Shown here one piece after another: positions 11,901-19,688 of a stretch of 64,000 nt of DNA (position 1 is the first letter of the stretch; each line of letters starts with the position of its first letter). This stretch comes from Dictyobacter kobayashii (GTDB taxonomy: Bacteria; Chloroflexota; Ktedonobacteria; Ktedonobacterales; Ktedonobacteraceae). The notes under the pieces are model-generated. The model saw nothing but the letters and a program-made list of their open reading frames with translations, was not told the DNA's origin and ran no database searches. The DNA lies in NCBI RefSeq assembly GCF_003967555.1, contig NZ_BIFS01000002.1:1302001-1366000 (forward strand). Reading direction: 5' to 3'. The position numbers and the translations under genes were made by a program.

Positions 11901-14660
11901 AAGCATGTACAAACGATCCTGGAAGGAATGATTAGTGAGAACGCACCATTAGCTCGTATCCCCCTGCTCGGAGAGCAGGAACGGCAACAACTGGTTCACA
12001 ACTGGCAGCAAGAGGCCGTAGCTTATGACAAACAACGCTGCATCTTCACCTTGATCGAGGAGCAAGCACAACAACGACCCGCGGCCCTGGCCCTTCAGAG
12101 TCCCGAGGGAAAGCTTACCTATGCGCAACTCAACGCGCAATCCAACCAATTAGCCCACTATTTACGCAGAATAGGGGTTGGGCAAGAGGTTCTGGTTGGT
12201 CTCTGTATGGAACGTTCAAAAGAGCTCGTAGTGGCAGAATTGGCAGTACTCAAGGCTGGCGGAGCCTACGTGCCCTTAGATCCTGTTCATCCACCTGCAC
12301 GCTTGAACGGGATGTTACAGGAGATCCAGGCGCCAATCGTGTTAACGCAAAAACATCTTCTCCCCATTGTCAAGCAGGCAACCACTGGCATCAACGGCAA
12401 ATTGCTGGCCATAGATGGACCAGCGCAACCCTGGTTGCAAGAGAGCAGTGAAAATTTAGCAGTAAATACAACGCCACAAAATCTCTCATATGTAATCTAT
12501 ACATCAGGTTCTACCGGTCAACCCAAAGGCGTACAACTAATGCATGCCGGCCTCTTAAATCTAATTAGCTGGTATACCCGAAATTTTCAACTCACAGCGA
12601 ATGATCGCACATCGGTCATGGCCGGTGTTGGCTTTGACGCCCATATCTGGGAGACCTGGCCAGCCCTGGCCGTTGGAGCTTGCCTGATTATTCCCGAAGA
12701 GGAGGTACGTTTCTCAGCCGAACAGCTACAATCCTGGTTGCTTGAACAAGAGCTAACCGTCTGTTTCGTCTCAACCGTAATCGCCGAGCAATTGCTCTCG
12801 CTCACCTGGCCAGCAGAGAGTACGTTGCGAATGGTCACAACCGGTGGAGACCGCCTGCGCAGCTATCCGCCCACGCATGTACCCTTTCTCTTTTCCAACA
12901 ATTACGGTCCAACCGAGAACACAGTTGCGGCAACCGGAACCATTGTGCCTTGTCTGGATGAAACAGAAGCAGTGGGCAATCCCACGATTGGACGACCCAA
13001 CGACAATATTCATGTCTACATTCTGGATGGTGATATGCAACCAATGCCAGGCGGGCTCGTCGGCGAAATCTATCTCGCTGGCGATAGTCTGGCGCGTGGC
13101 TATCTCCATCATCCCGCGCTCACCGCAGAGAAATTCGTGCCTCATCCATTCAGCGCAAAGCCAGGAGCCCGACTATACAGGACTGGTGACCTCGCGTACT
13201 ACCGTACCGATGGTCAACTGGAATTTATTGGCCGTAACGATCAGCAAATCAAGTTACGCGGCTATCGTATTGAAATTGGCGAGATTGAGAGTTGTCTACT
13301 ACAACATGAACAGGTAGCAGCCGGAGCAGTAATGATTCGGGAAGACGCTGGTCGTGAGGCCTGCCTGGTCGCGTATCTGATCCCAAAAGAAGGAGGACAA
13401 GTTCATGTCGATAACGTACGTCTCTATCTGCAGCAACGCCTACCTGCCTATATGGTGCCTGCTGCTTTTGTGCTATTGGATGAGTTACCGGTCAATGTCA
13501 ATGGCAAAATTGATTATCGCGCCCTGCCCAGGCCGGAGTTCGTAGAGCAAAGCAGAGCAGAACAGATCGTAGCTCCACGCGACCAGCTAGAGCAAAAACT
13601 GGTACAGATCTGGGAAGAGGTCCTCCAGGTTCATCCGCTTGGCATTACCGACAATTTCTTTGCGGTAGGTGGTCATTCGCTACTCGCAATTCGGCTGATC
13701 GAGCAGATGCAAACAGCACTGGGCCAGAAATTGCCGCTAACGACCCTGTTCCAGGGTGCGACAATTGAGCAGGTAGCCGCCCATGTTCGTGCGCCACATC
13801 AGAGCAAAGGCACACAGCCACCAAAGGCACTTTTACCCATTCAAACACAGGGGAATGCACGCCCCTTCTTTTGTGTGCATCCTGGAAGTGGCAATGTGCT
13901 TAATTATCACAATTTAGCACACTACCTTGGAGCACAGCAGCCTTTCTATGCATTACAAGACATCAGTCTTCATCAGGATCACAGGAGCGAACTAAGCATC
14001 GAAGAGACCGCGAAGAGCTATCTGCAAGAGATTCAGTCACTCCAACCAGCAGGCCCTTATGCGCTTGGTGGCTACTCCTTTGGAGGCTTGATTGCTTATG
14101 AAATGGCAGTGCAATTACAACAACAAGGCGAAGAGGTCGCCCTCTTAGCGATTCTAGATGGTGGAACACCTGAGGTTCTAACAGCCTCATTAGGAGATGA
14201 TGAGGCCATGTATATAGCTGTCGTAGCAGCTGAATTGACACGTTATAGCGCACGTCAGAGCGCGCAGGAACTATATACCATGCTTTGCCCTCTGGATCGT
14301 CAAGCTCAATTGGCATATGTACTTCAGCTTATGCGCCAGGCTGAACTTGATCTACCAGACGAGAGCATAGCCTGGATTGATCGTCATATTCATGTCTTCA
14401 AGGCACGTGTGCAGGCAGCACGACACTACCATGCACGCGCTTATAGAGGAGGAAAAGTTACCCTGTTTAGATCCAGTGAAGAGGTTGGAGGCTTTCCACA
14501 CGATCTTGGTTGGAGCACATTCTCCTCCGCCCCGGTTGATGTGCACACCCTGCCAGGATACCATGACACATTATTGAGCGAACCCTATGTACAGCAGCTA
14601 GCCCGGCAACTAAACAGATGCCTGACTGAGCAGTTGCATGTTTCCGCTGCACACGTTTAA
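5997..14660 (+). CDS. NRPS: C-A-PCP-E-C-A-PCP-TE (termination synthetase)
   Basis: Two-module NRPS of 2887 aa. The ATG at 5997 is chosen because GAGGTGG lies 6 nt upstream; the frame is open further 5' but without an RBS. Module 1: C domain (HHILLDGWS near 146), A domain about 459-965, PCP (LGGDSI near 1021), E domain about 1075-1510 (HHLVVDVVSW near 1209). Module 2: C domain from 1552 (HHLLLDGWS near 1686), A domain about 2012-2503, PCP (GGHSLL near 2559), type I thioesterase from about 2618 with GYSFGG near 2693 and a C-terminal GYHD histidine. Specificity residues read by eye: A1 D-A-F-F-L-G-V-T-Y-K (Ile/Val-like); A2 about D-A-W-F-T-G-N-V-A-K (nearest to Leu codes, weak). Both C domains follow E domains, so they should accept D-configured donors. 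The TE would release a linear or cyclic lipopeptide. Confidence 0.96.
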   Translation: MSEKEQIKNIEAVYPLSPMQQGMLFHSIAAPDTGEYVVQWSCLLPGTLQVHAFEQAWQEVVHRHTILRTAFVWENLAQPLQIVGQQASVHVDIQDWRFWPQELQDERLETFLREDQARGFELTHAPLFRLLLIRRNEEHFQFIWSFHHILLDGWSWPILLKEIFSLYEAYCTQQTLQLPVPRPYQKYIAWLQQQDMAEAENFWRQKLQGFSAATPFAVDTPATPEQEQKKYAVYTTLLGKHVSSRLPTFARQQHVTANTVVQGAWSILLRRYSGHNDIVFGATVSGRPIEIDDVDTMVGLFINTLPVRTHVRDELTCQAWLQELQLQQIETRQYEYTPLTQIQKWSEIPGNLPLFESLLVFENYPVDTELREQGQKLQIQQVDFLERTSYPLSVVVQPGKEQILLQFIYDCARFDEPGIQQMGRHFENILVNMVANPARKLQSLALLNEQELIQQLVSWNSTTTDYPRQRCVHDLFEQWAARTPQQIAITHGEQRITYQELNARANQLAAYLQAEGIGVETLVGIFMERSIEMIIGILGILKAGAGYVPLDLSYPLERLTFMLEDTQAPLLLTREGLLQDLPTYTGKIVCFDRDRALLEQQPDQNVSSASRADTLAYVIYTSGSTGRPKGVCVTHQAIVRTVVNTNYLTIQPEDILAHVSNVSFDAATFEIWGALLNGAGLVVVDKDIVLSPFAFAHLLTWQKVSILFLTTALFNQMVQTIPHIFQTLRAVLFGGEATDTQWVREALEKGKPEQLLNVYGPTECTTYATWHLIEHTPALEEKIPIGKALANTQTYILDPQLQPVPLGVAGELYLGGEGLARGYLHRPELTAEKFVPNPWSQQPGTRLYRTGDQVRYRQDGSIEFLGRFDSQIKLRGFRIELGEIETALRLQPYVADCTVMVREDAPGEKRLVAYVVPQQPYVLEGQHEGTQIIAEIRQSLLEHLPEYMVPATFVLLAALPLTPNGKVDRRALPVPDWSNRTTNGEQYAAPRNEEEQQLADIWCKVLRCQQVGIHDNFFELGGDSIVSLQIIASATQAGLALSPKDIFQHPTIAELALVIGRTRQQNAEQGLVEGLVPLTPIQHWFFAQNWPNPQHFNQAQLWQVPGLLTSELIEKALLCLIRHHDALRLRFSQQANGSWLQVNADMQHITSLVESVELAHIPEEQQQTLMQTAINAAHTSFDLARGPLIKAVHFHLGDHVPGRLLLVIHHLVVDVVSWRILQEDLEQICQQLLRGEAINLPAKTSAFQQWSKQLEQYVQTPALQSEMKYWEQIQEQSVLPVDQVAGANTVDSTRVYKTGLDLAETQALLHDLPAHYHTQINDVLLTALMLAFADWGKLSSLVIDLEGHGREEIGGDLNLSRSVGWFTTLFPIRLLLPETQDPGQVLQSIKEQLRSIPQHGLGYSLLRYLGTEENQQRLTTVLQPQVSFNYLGQLDAGRQLEATAPSSRLLQAAHEASGIPQDLQGVRVHLLDISAHITEQRLWMSWEYSGNNYEQETIARLAQSYLQALRALIAQSRSSQAQYFTPTDFPLATLTQTQLDRMQQRQQEIEQIYALSPLQQGLLFHALYTQQSGMYMVQEAFKLAGRLDLKAFTHAWQTLLERHTILRTAFAWEELDEPVQIVYTHSTPPITYLDWQMKTEEQQQQQFAQFLRADYQQDFDLQHAPLLRLAVMQLTEDSYYFVQSFHHLLLDGWSLSLLKQEFFACYTAYLGDKEPVLQPIRPYQEYIAWFKQQDMALAERYWRKQLAGFTAPTPLNSVPVIPAQADEPMYSDYDIALPIQLTQRLQQFARQHHCTLNTCFQGAWALLLSRYSREQDVVFGITVSGRPAALQGVEEMLGLFINTLPVRVQVSPHTEVVPWLKELQSQQLERGQYDFSPLLQVQGWSDIDRGSALFESLLVYENYPRLATPEQNNETGQPAFHVLETIRTMQQTNYPLTVVVMPEGDQAHTMRFVYDQTRFDQPTIQNIGKHVQTILEGMISENAPLARIPLLGEQERQQLVHNWQQEAVAYDKQRCIFTLIEEQAQQRPAALALQSPEGKLTYAQLNAQSNQLAHYLRRIGVGQEVLVGLCMERSKELVVAELAVLKAGGAYVPLDPVHPPARLNGMLQEIQAPIVLTQKHLLPIVKQATTGINGKLLAIDGPAQPWLQESSENLAVNTTPQNLSYVIYTSGSTGQPKGVQLMHAGLLNLISWYTRNFQLTANDRTSVMAGVGFDAHIWETWPALAVGACLIIPEEEVRFSAEQLQSWLLEQELTVCFVSTVIAEQLLSLTWPAESTLRMVTTGGDRLRSYPPTHVPFLFSNNYGPTENTVAATGTIVPCLDETEAVGNPTIGRPNDNIHVYILDGDMQPMPGGLVGEIYLAGDSLARGYLHHPALTAEKFVPHPFSAKPGARLYRTGDLAYYRTDGQLEFIGRNDQQIKLRGYRIEIGEIESCLLQHEQVAAGAVMIREDAGREACLVAYLIPKEGGQVHVDNVRLYLQQRLPAYMVPAAFVLLDELPVNVNGKIDYRALPRPEFVEQSRAEQIVAPRDQLEQKLVQIWEEVLQVHPLGITDNFFAVGGHSLLAIRLIEQMQTALGQKLPLTTLFQGATIEQVAAHVRAPHQSKGTQPPKALLPIQTQGNARPFFCVHPGSGNVLNYHNLAHYLGAQQPFYALQDISLHQDHRSELSIEETAKSYLQEIQSLQPAGPYALGGYSFGGLIAYEMAVQLQQQGEEVALLAILDGGTPEVLTASLGDDEAMYIAVVAAELTRYSARQSAQELYTMLCPLDRQAQLAYVLQLMRQAELDLPDESIAWIDRHIHVFKARVQAARHYHARAYRGGKVTLFRSSEEVGGFPHDLGWSTFSSAPVDVHTLPGYHDTLLSEPYVQQLARQLNRCLTEQLHVSAAHV

Positions 14661-14673
14661 ACGATGCTAGCAG

Positions 14674-14702
14674 TACCTGACAATATCACCGCCCGTCAGG
14701 TA
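14674..14702 (+). terminator. Inverted repeat after the NRPS operon, weak terminator candidate
   Basis: Arms TACCTGAC (14674-14681) and GTCAGGTA (14695-14702) are perfect complements with a 13-nt loop, 14 nt after the NRPS stop codon. There is no clear U-tract, so termination here is only a possibility. Confidence 0.35.
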
Positions 14703-14853
14703 TTCAGAAACCATTTTACCTCGCTCCAAAGGCAGAAAAAGGCAGGTCCTGCAGTTATGAATGCGCGAGGCCTGCCTCACCCAGATGAGCGGTACACACG
14801 CCAATAGAGAAATATACTCATCATCAAACAACGTGAGATGTATAGTGTATCTA

Positions 14854-14882
14854 TTGACACATTTGCATACTGATTTTATACT
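14854..14882 (+). promoter_or_regulatory. Consensus sigma-70-type promoter for the ABC exporter
   Basis: TTGACA (14854-14859), 17-nt spacer, TATACT (14877-14882), in an AT-rich stretch. The predicted start near 14889 gives a 5' UTR of about 140 nt before the ATPase gene at 15030. The exporter can therefore probably be transcribed independently of the NRPS genes. Confidence 0.75.
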
Positions 14883-15029
14883 AGCAAAACAGGTGTTTTA
14901 TCCATTTAACACCATATATATTTTCTTTGTTAATTTTTATATTAAATAGATTTAACAAAGAAATACGGCACAATCAGATGCATTTCTACAGAGAGATCAT
15001 TGTTGTTGAAGAAAGTAAAAGGATAAAAA

Positions 15030-15920
15030 ATGCAACTCGCAATTGAACATGTGAGTAAACGTTATCGAGGTAAGAATTGGGGATTGCGCGATGTCTCCTT
15101 CACAATTACACCGGGAGTACTGGGATTACTTGGTCCCAATGGTGCCGGCAAATCTACCTTGATGCGTATCCTGGCGACGATCACGAAACAGACTGAAGGA
15201 ACAGTGGTTTGGGATAGTCAAGATATTGCCATACATCCTGAACAATTGCGTACAGTGCTTGGCTATTTACCACAAGATTTTGGTATCTATCCCCATCTCA
15301 ATGCCATTGAGTTTCTGGAATATCTAGCTGCGATCAAAGGCCTCAAAGCAAATATCGCGCGTCAACGCATTGACGAACTCCTGCAAGTACTTAATCTATC
15401 AGAGGTACGCAAGCGCCCGCTGGGAGCCTTTTCGGGAGGGATGAGGCAACGCGTAGGGATTGCGCAGGCGCTTCTCAATGATCCTAAATTGCTCATTATC
15501 GATGAGCCCACCGTAGGGCTGGACCCAGAAGAACGTGTGCGCTTTCGCAATCTCTTGACTGATCTCGCAGGAGAACGCATTGTCATTCTTTCCACCCATA
15601 TTGTATCGGACGTTGAGGCGACTGCCACAGCGATCGCGATTATGGACAAAGGGACACTGCTAACGCATGCCACACCCGAAAATCTGCTAGGCCAGGTAGA
15701 AGGAAAAGTGTGGGAATGCCTGGTCCCCAGTGAGAAGCTTATCCAGATCCGTGAACGTTTCCTGGTCAGCAGTACGGCGCGGCGCAGCAATGGGGTCCAT
15801 GTGCGCCTGGTTGCTGATAGCGCGCCTCTACAAGAGGCAGCGCGCGTCGCACCCACACTTGAGGATGCCTATCTCTATTGTATTGCCAATGGCAGAAACG
15901 CAGCAGGTGCAGCGCAATGA
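15030..15920 (+). CDS. ABC transporter ATP-binding protein (ABC-2 type)
   Basis: Cytoplasmic ATPase subunit of a drug/peptide-type ABC-2 exporter, 296 aa. Walker A GPNGAGKST near residue 36, Q-loop YLPQDF, signature FSGGMRQR near 133, Walker B LLIIDEPT near 153, and H-loop STHIVSDVE are all intact. The C-terminal 80 residues form the accessory region usual in this family. RBS AAAGGA precedes the ATG. The stop overlaps the start of the permease (ATGA), indicating translational coupling. Its position directly after the NRPS genes suggests export of, and self-protection against, the peptide product (inference). Confidence 0.93.
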   Translation: MQLAIEHVSKRYRGKNWGLRDVSFTITPGVLGLLGPNGAGKSTLMRILATITKQTEGTVVWDSQDIAIHPEQLRTVLGYLPQDFGIYPHLNAIEFLEYLAAIKGLKANIARQRIDELLQVLNLSEVRKRPLGAFSGGMRQRVGIAQALLNDPKLLIIDEPTVGLDPEERVRFRNLLTDLAGERIVILSTHIVSDVEATATAIAIMDKGTLLTHATPENLLGQVEGKVWECLVPSEKLIQIRERFLVSSTARRSNGVHVRLVADSAPLQEAARVAPTLEDAYLYCIANGRNAAGAAQ

Positions 15921-17518
15921 CAACGATATATCCTATCCTCTCCTTGATGTACGCTGACTTTTTGGAGCGCATCCGCCGCTACAGCTTCTTTATTACGATT
16001 GCGCTGGCCGCTATTATTGTCTACTGGTTTCTCCCTCCAGCCAGCGCGAGTTATGTCACATTAGGACTAGGAAATTATCGTGGTGAGTATAACTCAGCCT
16101 GGATAGGGACGGCGGTGGCGTTATTCACCTCAACATTACTGCTACTGCCCGCTTTTTTTCTGGTCAAGAATACCGTCGAGCGGGATCAACAGACCGGGGT
16201 TGGACAGATTCTCGCAACCACCCCATTGAAAAAGTTTGCCTACACATTCGGCAAATTCCTGAGCAACTTTGCCTGTTTACTGGTCATGATCGGCGTAATG
16301 TTCGTCACAGCCATCATCATGCAACTGGTGCGGATGGAGGACAAGCAGCTAGATATCTGGGCTTTACTGCAACCCTTCCTGACTATCTCCCTGCCAGCAA
16401 TGGCAGTCGTAGCGGCCCTGGCGATCTTCTTTGAAGTGATTCCCCGCCTGCGCGGCGGCCTGGGAAATATCCTATACTTTATCCTCTGGATTGTGATGAG
16501 CATCATCTTTTTGAATGCGCGTCCAAGTTTTGATCTTTATGGCATCAGTCCAACACTTTCCAGTATGGAAAGCACCCTGCAACAAGTCGATCCAGGCTAT
16601 GTTCGTGGGCATTTTACCATCGGCATTCGTCCCATCAAAGGTCATGTTCAGCTATTTCACTGGAATGGCGTCCCGTGGAATGCCGTCCTATTAACCGAAA
16701 GGTTAGTCTGGATACTCATCGCCATTGGTATCGCGCTACTGGCCAGTATCTTTTTCACCCGCTTTGATCCTGCCCGTGAGAAGACCAGAGAGTATAGCAA
16801 GCGGCAAGAGAAGCAGGAGGCACAAGCTGCGCTCATAGAGACGCCAGCCGAGGTCACGCCGGCACCATCCTTTACGCCAGTAACCCTGACACCAATCACT
16901 GAGCGAGGAAAACTACCCAGTATTAATCGTCTATTCATTGCCGAAGTGCACCTATTGTGCAAAGGACTACCCCTCTGGTGGTATATCATCGCCGCTGGCT
17001 TATGGCTGGCTGGCTTACTCGTCCCACTCACCCTGGCTCAAGGCATCTTCTTGCCATTGGCATGGATCTGGCCACTGCTGATCTGGTCCGGGCTAGGCAA
17101 TCGTGAGAGCAGATACAATACGGGGCAGATCGTTTTTTCGACGGTACGCCCACTCACCTATCAACTGCCAGTAACCTGGCTCACAGGCATCATGATTACC
17201 CTGCTTACCGGAAGTGGTGTCGGAATTCACCTCTTATATTCAGGTCAGTGGTCAGCCTGCCTGGCCTGGCTGACTGGTGTACTCTTTATTCCATCGCTGG
17301 CCCTGGCACTGGGCTGTGCCAGTGGTACAACCAAATTGTTTGAGATTATCTATCTCCTGATATGGTACTTTGGAGGCCTGAGCCATATCGCGCAATTAGA
17401 TTTTATGGGAGCAACCTCGGCCTCAATCAGCGCCGGCATTCCTGGCTATTACCTGATAGCGGTGATCCCGCTACTCGCGCTCGCGTTTCTCGGAAGAAGA
17501 CGCCAGCTCTACATTTAA
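15917..17518 (+). CDS. ABC-2 type permease
   Basis: Membrane partner of the preceding ATPase, 533 aa. The ATG at 15917 overlaps the ATPase stop by 4 nt (ATGA) and gives the expected N-terminus (MTTIYPILSLMYADFLERIRR). Six hydrophobic segments lie in the first 300 residues, then a charged cytoplasmic linker rich in Glu/Lys/Arg (about residues 285-335), then a second membrane domain to the end, terminating in GRRRQLYI. The two-half layout resembles fused ABC-2 permeases. The substrate cannot be read from sequence; the NRPS product is the likely cargo. Confidence 0.85.
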   Translation: MTTIYPILSLMYADFLERIRRYSFFITIALAAIIVYWFLPPASASYVTLGLGNYRGEYNSAWIGTAVALFTSTLLLLPAFFLVKNTVERDQQTGVGQILATTPLKKFAYTFGKFLSNFACLLVMIGVMFVTAIIMQLVRMEDKQLDIWALLQPFLTISLPAMAVVAALAIFFEVIPRLRGGLGNILYFILWIVMSIIFLNARPSFDLYGISPTLSSMESTLQQVDPGYVRGHFTIGIRPIKGHVQLFHWNGVPWNAVLLTERLVWILIAIGIALLASIFFTRFDPAREKTREYSKRQEKQEAQAALIETPAEVTPAPSFTPVTLTPITERGKLPSINRLFIAEVHLLCKGLPLWWYIIAAGLWLAGLLVPLTLAQGIFLPLAWIWPLLIWSGLGNRESRYNTGQIVFSTVRPLTYQLPVTWLTGIMITLLTGSGVGIHLLYSGQWSACLAWLTGVLFIPSLALALGCASGTTKLFEIIYLLIWYFGGLSHIAQLDFMGATSASISAGIPGYYLIAVIPLLALAFLGRRRQLYI

Positions 17519-17544
17519 TCACTTACTCATTTGAGATAATAAGG

Positions 17545-17583
17545 GTTCAGAGCAGAAAACATCTTCTGTTTTGAACTCTTTTA
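17545..17583 (+). terminator. Imperfect hairpin plus T-rich run after the exporter
   Basis: GTTCA/TGAAC outer arms and CAGAA/TTCTG inner arms form a stem with a small internal loop, followed by TCTTTTA. It sits between the permease stop and the next gene. It may be a partial terminator. Confidence 0.45.
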
Positions 17584-17605
17584 TGTATGAGAAAAGGAAA
17601 AAAGC

Positions 17606-18844
17606 ATGACTTCAGGGATATGGTGTAACACTGAAAACGCATCCGTGGCCTATACACGGGCAGACGTACTGGCCCTATTAGCTGAGGCCGGCAGTCCAGA
17701 TCGTCTCGATTTAAGCCAATGTAATTTAGAGAAGGCTGATTTAAGCGGACTAAATTTGATGGGGGCCAGATTCGCGGATGCGCAGTTAAGTGAAACGAAC
17801 TTTCAGGGAACGAAACTGCACGGAGCGAATTTCCAGAGAGCGGACCTCATCTGGGCCCACCTGGATAAAGCGGTCTTAATTGGCGCAGATTTCTCCGAAG
17901 CCCTCGCGTGTGGTGCAACTTTTGCCGGTGCTAATATGGCAAGCACAAACCTACAATATGCTATTTTTAATGAAACAACCTGTACAGATAGCAATTTAGT
18001 CGGTGCGAATCTAAATGGCACAGATTTACGCGATGCCTTGCTGGTACGAGCTAATCTTAGTCGAACACAACTGTGGCGAGCAACGATCACAGGCGCCAAT
18101 CTTCAGGAGGCGGTCCTGCATGGTACCGAGCTACCAATGTCCCTACAGGAAGAGCTACGCTACAAAAAACTCAACCTTTCGAGGGAAGAGGTAGCAGCCA
18201 CAGCGCAGAACAAGTTTCTTTTTCGCTTTAGATTTTCCAATGAACATCAATCACTGCCCCAGTTAACAACACTTTTTTCAACATTGACACGTTTATGCAC
18301 CATCTACTATCTGATTTGTCAGGAGCGCTTCGCCGAACTGACAAGCAGTGAAACCATACAATCATTTGACGATGACATCCAGCTCGCCCCTAGTCTGATA
18401 TTCACCAAACCCACCCATCCCGATTGGTGTCTGCTAGTTAACACACCAGAGGTGGCCGAAGCATTGCGCCAGACCTTCTGGGAGATCACGCATCTGCAAC
18501 AAGGAACAGAAAGAGAGCAGAAAACTTCCCAGGCAGCGATGTTTACATTTCCCACCATCCTACCAGATGCAGGAAGCACAGGAGCTTATGCCATGTCCTT
18601 ACCATCGGCATTCCCATTACAAACCTATGCACCATTGGATTACCAGGCTATCGAGCCTGTTCATGTCAGGGATACACAGGATGTCCCGTCCCGTAAATTG
18701 CTTGAGCGCCTGACTGCTGTTGCCAATAGAGTCGTCTACAATCTGGACAAAAAGGGTGACTCGCTGGCTAAAGCGCTTATGGTTCAGGCATTAGTGCCCG
18801 TGTTTCTACAGTTGCAGCGCTACTCCGATTTCATCGTACTCTAA
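17606..18844 (+). CDS. Pentapeptide-repeat protein with unknown C-terminal domain
   Basis: 412 aa. Residues about 30-170 are pentapeptide repeats (A/C-D/N-L/F-x-x, for example ADLSG, ANFQR, ADFSE, ANLNG), predicting a right-handed quadrilateral beta helix. Residues 185-412 contain no repeats and I do not recognise them. RBS AAAAGGA lies upstream of ATG 17606. It follows the exporter genes in the same direction. Pentapeptide proteins such as McbG and AlbG protect gyrase in clusters that make topoisomerase poisons, so a self-resistance role is possible, but nothing in the NRPS shows its target. It lacks the MANxEHL headpiece of the six paralogues later in this window. Confidence 0.85.
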   Translation: MTSGIWCNTENASVAYTRADVLALLAEAGSPDRLDLSQCNLEKADLSGLNLMGARFADAQLSETNFQGTKLHGANFQRADLIWAHLDKAVLIGADFSEALACGATFAGANMASTNLQYAIFNETTCTDSNLVGANLNGTDLRDALLVRANLSRTQLWRATITGANLQEAVLHGTELPMSLQEELRYKKLNLSREEVAATAQNKFLFRFRFSNEHQSLPQLTTLFSTLTRLCTIYYLICQERFAELTSSETIQSFDDDIQLAPSLIFTKPTHPDWCLLVNTPEVAEALRQTFWEITHLQQGTEREQKTSQAAMFTFPTILPDAGSTGAYAMSLPSAFPLQTYAPLDYQAIEPVHVRDTQDVPSRKLLERLTAVANRVVYNLDKKGDSLAKALMVQALVPVFLQLQRYSDFIVL

Positions 18845-18852
18845 AAGTGGAT

Positions 18853-18894
18853 GCTGCCCGATGCACCGGGCAGCGCAGCACCCGCCGGCGGGTT
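18853..18894 (+). terminator. Two adjacent GC-rich hairpins ending in TTTT
   Basis: GCTGCCCG (18853-18860) pairs with CGGGCAGC (18867-18874) around a 6-nt loop. Immediately after, the palindrome CCCGCCGGCGGG is followed by TTTT. They lie 9 nt after the pentapeptide gene stop, a good intrinsic terminator position. Confidence 0.6.
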
Positions 18895-19002
18895 TTGATA
18901 CAGGCATGGCTTTGCTGTCAACATACTGTGAACAACAAGCCAACGGTCATCAGATAGGATTAGACAAGAAACAAAAAGCCTCAGGAAAGGTAAAATTGTC
19001 TA

Positions 19003-19638
19003 ATGACGACCGCATCCCTAACTGCGACCAGGCAAAGAACAGGCGCAGCCACACACTGGTATGTCATGCGCTCTAGACCCGGGATGGAATTTATTGCGGC
19101 CCATAGCTTAAGAAAGATCAGCGGGATAGAGGTTTTTCTTCCAACGAGGAAGGTGATTTCCCCGTCTAAGGTTCAGCAGACAGCTCCCCTCTTTGCTGGC
19201 TATCTGTTTATATGCTCTGATTTAAACATGGTTCTATTACAAGATATCAAGAATAGTCCGGGGGTACTTGGATTTGTAGCTTTTCAGGATCAGCCGGAAC
19301 CGATCAGCCAGGCTGTGATTGATGCTGTTATTGAAATAGAAGCACAGATGCAGACGGCTCCCCCTCCAGGCTCGCAACATTCGGTAGGGAATAAAAAGGT
19401 TGCTGCTACAACAGCCAGGCAGCACGAGAAAGCGATCATCGCACGCGCATCTCCTGGGAAGGGTCAACAGATGCAAGAATTTTTAAAGACCGTTGAGATC
19501 GTGGGGCGAGATCATAATATGCAAGCCAAAACAACGACGGACGAAAACCTTGCATCCAACGTGTATGCCCAACCACACCGTGGCACACGCGGCAAAGGAA
19601 GAAAAATCAAGAGAGCTCATGCGGAGCGAGGGGAGTAA
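19003..19638 (+). CDS. NusG-like (RfaH/LoaP-type) transcription elongation factor paralogue
   Basis: 211 aa. Residues about 17-105 match the NusG N-terminal (NGN) domain: THWYVMRSRPGMEF, a hydrophobic LPTRK strand, LFAGYLFI, and NSPGVLGFV. Housekeeping NusG carries a KOW domain next. Here residues 110-211 are basic and low in hydrophobics (ASPGKGQQMQEF may be a decayed KOW start), with a Lys/Arg-rich tail. RBS AGGAAAGG precedes the ATG. Specialised NusG paralogues of the LoaP/RfaH/TaA type sit beside long polyketide, NRPS and polysaccharide operons and suppress termination in them, so it may act on the NRPS transcript (inference). The last codons fold into the 28-bp hairpin described next. 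Confidence 0.8.
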   Translation: MTTASLTATRQRTGAATHWYVMRSRPGMEFIAAHSLRKISGIEVFLPTRKVISPSKVQQTAPLFAGYLFICSDLNMVLLQDIKNSPGVLGFVAFQDQPEPISQAVIDAVIEIEAQMQTAPPPGSQHSVGNKKVAATTARQHEKAIIARASPGKGQQMQEFLKTVEIVGRDHNMQAKTTTDENLASNVYAQPHRGTRGKGRKIKRAHAERGE

Positions 19639-19673
19639 TCCTTGAGATTACTCCCCTCGCTCCGCATGAGCTC
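19613..19673. terminator. Perfect 28-bp hairpin shared by two convergent genes
   Basis: Arms 19613-19640 and 19646-19673 are exact reverse complements around the 5-nt loop CTTGA. The left arm includes the stop codon (19636-19638) and last eight codons of the NusG-like gene; the LuxR-type gene ends 16 nt beyond the right arm. It is symmetric and so can serve both strands as a bidirectional terminator. The length is well above the usual 7-12 bp. Confidence 0.85.
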
Positions 19674-19688
19674 CCGTTTGCTTGTCTG

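Noticed and set aside
14761..14949. 62-codon frame between NRPS and exporter
   Set aside because: No RBS, AT-rich composition, and it covers the exporter promoter.
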